Part shown: positions 15,168 to 17,188 of the stretch, in pieces
How positions within the stretch are numbered: the stretch's first letter is position 1
How the letters are laid out: every line of letters begins with the position of its first letter
Assembly (NCBI GenBank): GCA_023245475.1
Contig: JAHFKF010000022.1
Location: 1 to 17,188 of the forward strand
Source: Candidatus Levyibacteriota bacterium
GTDB lineage: Bacteria > Patescibacteriota > Microgenomatia > Levybacterales > UBA12049
Reading direction: 5' to 3'
Length of the DNA: 17,188 nt
Translations under genes and position numbers: made by a program
The notes under the pieces: model-generated
Database searches by the model: none
Seen by the model: only the letters and a program-made list of their open reading frames with translations
What the model was told of the DNA's origin: nothing

Positions 15168-15185
15168 CCTGCTGTATGATATACT
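15155..15185 (+). promoter_or_regulatory. def-fmt promoter, leaderless type
   Basis: TATACT (15180-15185) with a TGA extension ends 6 nt before the def ATG. A TTGGAA (15155-15160) lies 19 nt upstream, longer than ideal, inside the last codons of the preceding gene. No ribosome binding site precedes the ATG. Confidence 0.6.
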
Positions 15186-15191
15186 TGTCGC

Positions 15192-15749
15192 ATGAAAATT
15201 GTTCAGTCACCACATGCCGTCTTGTCCCAGAAAGCAAAACCCGTCAAGATAATTGATGCAGAAATCAAGCAACTTCTGAAAGCTATGGCAGTTGCCCTTG
15301 CAAGCGCAAAAGATCCTGAGGGAGTTGGACTTGCCGCGCCACAAATTGGCAAATCATTGCAGATATTTCTCATTAAAGAGTCCCCTGAGGCTCCCCTTAT
15401 GACCTTTATTAATCCTAAGATTGAACGCTTCTTTGCTAATCCTAAAAAGACAAATCGAAAAACCGTTAAGAAAAAAGAGCGTGGCGTGCAACTCGAAGGA
15501 TGTTTATCCATTAAAGATATTTGGGGCGTTGTGAAGCGAAACTATGGAGTTGTCATCACCTACCAAGATGAGACAGGGACAAAACACGAGAAAGAATTTG
15601 TAGGATTTATGGCAACCATTGTTCAGCATGAGTATGATCACTTGCAAGGCATTCTCTTCCCCAAGCGGGTTCTTGAACAAAACAATCCCCTCTATAAGGC
15701 AGTAAAAAATAAAGCTGGCGAAACAGAGTTTGAAGAAGTAAAGTTATAA
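15192..15749 (+). CDS. def: Peptide deformylase
   Basis: Metalloenzyme that removes the N-formyl group from nascent proteins at the ribosome. All three motifs are present: GVGLAAPQ (44-51), EGCLS (102-106, metal ligand C104) and QHEYDHLQG (145-153, ligands H146 and H150, catalytic E147). A basic stretch of about 15 residues (84-98, NPKKTNRKTVKKKER) lies between the NPKI strand and the EGCLS motif, where typical enzymes have a short turn. At 185 residues it is otherwise normal. The stop is 1 bp before the fmt ATG, so the two are translationally coupled and functionally paired. Confidence 0.97.
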   Translation: MKIVQSPHAVLSQKAKPVKIIDAEIKQLLKAMAVALASAKDPEGVGLAAPQIGKSLQIFLIKESPEAPLMTFINPKIERFFANPKKTNRKTVKKKERGVQLEGCLSIKDIWGVVKRNYGVVITYQDETGTKHEKEFVGFMATIVQHEYDHLQGILFPKRVLEQNNPLYKAVKNKAGETEFEEVKL

Positions 15750-15750
15750 T

Positions 15751-16668
15751 ATGAAAATTATTTTCTTTGGAGCATCACGGTTTGTCATTCCCATCATCGA
15801 GATGCTTAACACCTCTTTTGAGTTAGCTCTTGTCGTCACCACAGAACGAGATCCTCTTGATACAGTTCCCCAGTATTGCAACCAACACCAGATTCCCTTC
15901 ATTTCCGTAAAAGTCATGGATGAAACAGTGCAAAAAAAAATTCAGGAAATCCATGCAGACGTCGCTGTCCTTGCATACTTTGGGTTACTGTTGCCACAGA
16001 ATATTTTGGAGATGTTCCCTCATGGAATTCTTAATATTCACCCCTCACTTCTACCACTTTATCGTGGAGCAACGCCTGTACAGTCAGCGCTTCTCAATGG
16101 AGACAGTACCACAGGTGTTACCATTATCAAACTTGATAACCAAATGGATCATGGCCCAATACTTGGCCAAACCTCAGAGGAAATCACCGCATCAGACACC
16201 AAAGAGACTCTTCACGATCGCCTGTTTACCAAAGGAACAGAGATGCTAAAGGAGCTCATCCCACCTTATGTAAACGGCAAGATTGCACTGAAAGAACAAC
16301 AGCATGCATTAGCAACGCTTACGAAACGATCCTTTACCAAACAAGACGGCTATATTGCGGCAGACAATCCCCCAGCTCCTGACGAACTTGACAGGATGAT
16401 CAGGGCATATTATCCGTGGCCGGGTGTATGGACTAAATTGACAATTAATGGCAAGGAAAAGACAGTCAAGATACTCCCCTGTCATCCTGAGGTGAATGCC
16501 GAAGGATCTAAACTCCAAGAAAGCACAAAAGATGCTTCGGTTACACCTCAGCATGACAAGCAAATTCTCTTACAAGTCGAAGGCAAAAAGCCAATGAGTA
16601 TCAAAGAATTTCTCAACGGCTATCCACAATTGAGAGACCAACTCTCACAGCTACTATCCCTTAAGTAA
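15751..16668 (+). CDS. fmt: Methionyl-tRNA formyltransferase with a repeat-derived insertion
   Basis: Formylates Met-tRNA for initiation using 10-formyl-tetrahydrofolate. The N-terminal Rossmann domain begins KIIFFGASRFVIPIIEML. Catalytic signatures are YFGLLLP, LNIHPSLLPLYRGATPVQSA (94-113, with N95 and H97) and the LDNQMDHGPIL region (128-138, with D133). The C-terminal tRNA-binding domain starts about 205 and includes IRAYYPWPGVWTKL and GKKPMSIKEFLNGYP. Residues about 244-269 in that domain are encoded by an inverted pair of the window's palindromic repeat (16480-16558), inserted in frame between two predicted strands. The conserved parts before and after are intact, so the enzyme is probably functional with an extended loop. 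The ATG is 1 bp after the def stop. Confidence 0.96.
   Translation: MKIIFFGASRFVIPIIEMLNTSFELALVVTTERDPLDTVPQYCNQHQIPFISVKVMDETVQKKIQEIHADVAVLAYFGLLLPQNILEMFPHGILNIHPSLLPLYRGATPVQSALLNGDSTTGVTIIKLDNQMDHGPILGQTSEEITASDTKETLHDRLFTKGTEMLKELIPPYVNGKIALKEQQHALATLTKRSFTKQDGYIAADNPPAPDELDRMIRAYYPWPGVWTKLTINGKEKTVKILPCHPEVNAEGSKLQESTKDASVTPQHDKQILLQVEGKKPMSIKEFLNGYPQLRDQLSQLLSLK
16480..16558 (+). repeat. Inverted pair of palindromic repeat units inside fmt
   Basis: The left arm (16480-16509) starts TGTCATCCTGAG and ends CGAAGGATCT. The right arm (16530-16558) is its near reverse complement, starting AGATGCTTCGG and ending CTCAGCATGACA; a 20-nt spacer separates them. About 24 of 29-30 positions pair. 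The two clean mismatches (C-C and G-G) are exactly the bases that pair within each arm: the left arm alone forms ATCCT/AGGAT and the right arm ATGCT/AGCAT. The borders match the two units in the SAM hydrolase leader. The whole element is read in frame without stop codons. Confidence 0.85.
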
Positions 16669-16686
16669 TCATATAAACCTTTTTCT

Positions 16687-16694
16687 GCTATAAT
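16687..16694 (+). promoter_or_regulatory. Extended -10 promoter of the last gene
   Basis: Perfect TATAAT (16689-16694) with TG one base upstream (TGC). It ends 8 nt before the ATG at 16703, so the mRNA is leaderless or nearly so. No -35 match is seen at 16-18 nt, which an extended -10 can tolerate. Confidence 0.65.
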
Positions 16695-16702
16695 CCTCAC
16701 TT

Positions 16703-17188
16703 ATGCCAGAAAGAGAATCCAGAAGGGGTTTTATTGACCGACGGGAAAAGCCTGCGTCAGCAAAATTACTAACGCCAGATGAAATCATTGCTCGCTCGGA
16801 ATGGGGTGTACATACACAAACCAGTTTTACTTTCCAAAGAAAGAAGATTTACGATTTTGTTGAAAATAACGTCCTTGGAATAAAGAGTAATGGAGTAGAT
16901 GTTCTATCTATCAATTTTCGCCATGGGAATCCCAACCTTGATCCTCTCACAAAAGCTTATCTGTCATCACCTCGAACTCAGCTAGTGATTGCTGAGTATT
17001 TCAAACCAGATTTAGATCGCTCCGGGATATACTCTGGAAAGCTGGCTCGGACTGTGCACTATTCCCCGAGACTTAAGGCAACTGCGCAATTAGACAAGAC
17101 GTTTCAAGACACCGGCAAACCCATTGCTGTTGTTGATATTGCAAATAAACCATCTTATGAAATAACTTATCTTCTCAATAGATTGGCC
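16703..17188 (+). CDS. Unknown protein, N-terminal 162 residues (cut by window edge)
   Basis: An open frame from the ATG at 16703 to the window end begins MPERESRRGFIDRREKPASA. It has a basic, likely disordered first 20 residues, then a mixed alpha/beta sequence including EIIARSEWGVHTQTSF, VDVLSINFRHGNPNL and TQLVIAEYFKPDLD. I recognise no family and see no signal peptide or membrane segment. Its promoter is good, the frame stays open for 486 nt, and it follows fmt by 34 bp, so it is probably a real gene with its own transcript. Confidence 0.7.
   Translation, partial: MPERESRRGFIDRREKPASAKLLTPDEIIARSEWGVHTQTSFTFQRKKIYDFVENNVLGIKSNGVDVLSINFRHGNPNLDPLTKAYLSSPRTQLVIAEYFKPDLDRSGIYSGKLARTVHYSPRLKATAQLDKTFQDTGKPIAVVDIANKPSYEITYLLNRLA

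Noticed and set aside
1..17188. CRISPR arrays, tRNA or rRNA genes, prophage or insertion-sequence transposase.
   Set aside because: No regularly spaced repeats, no cloverleaf, no rRNA-like stretch and no transposase or integrase motif was seen on either strand.

Overview
The window reads as a chromosomal segment of a Candidate Phyla Radiation (Patescibacteria) bacterium, probably near the Parcubacteria; this placement is inferred from gene content and style, not from a marker phylogeny. Supporting points are densely packed genes, the standard genetic code (long frames close normally on TGA/TAA/TAG), an mreB/mreCD/mrdA shape cluster, a Wzy-type ligase fused to TPRs beside def-fmt, almost no Shine-Dalgarno motifs, and many promoters whose -10 box lies about 6 nt before the ATG, as expected for leaderless mRNAs.

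Layout. Positions 1-4799 (minus strand) hold the start of topA, a SAM hydrolase (DUF62 family), dprA and an SF2 helicase. Between dprA and the SAM hydrolase, about 290 bp without a gene contain a near-consensus promoter, a folded RNA resembling a SAM-I riboswitch, and an intrinsic terminator directly upstream of the hydrolase. Positions 4858-8299 (minus) hold mrdA (PBP2), mreD, mreC and a small unknown gene, apparently one elongasome operon. Positions 8324-11755 (plus) hold two adjoining unfamiliar genes: a protein with a degenerate Nudix-like domain and a 783-residue protein I do not recognise. They sit between mreC and mreB and run tail-to-tail into mreB (11758-12867, minus). From 12954 to the end (plus) come an O-antigen-ligase/TPR membrane protein, peptide deformylase, methionyl-tRNA formyltransferase and the start of an unknown gene.

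How the genes fit together. MreB, MreC, MreD and PBP2 form the lateral-wall elongation machinery, and the Wzy-like protein probably handles surface polysaccharide or glycan transfer. Def and Fmt add and remove the formyl group on initiator methionine. DprA handles incoming single-stranded DNA during transformation, and TopA relaxes supercoils. The SAM hydrolase splits SAM into adenosine and methionine.

The most interesting signals are (i) the SAM-I-like leader on a SAM-degrading gene, with a possible antiterminator pairing; (ii) a palindromic repeat with borders CCTGAG and CGAAGG, found twice in that leader and as an inverted pair inserted in frame in fmt; and (iii) the recurring -10/6 nt/ATG promoter layout.
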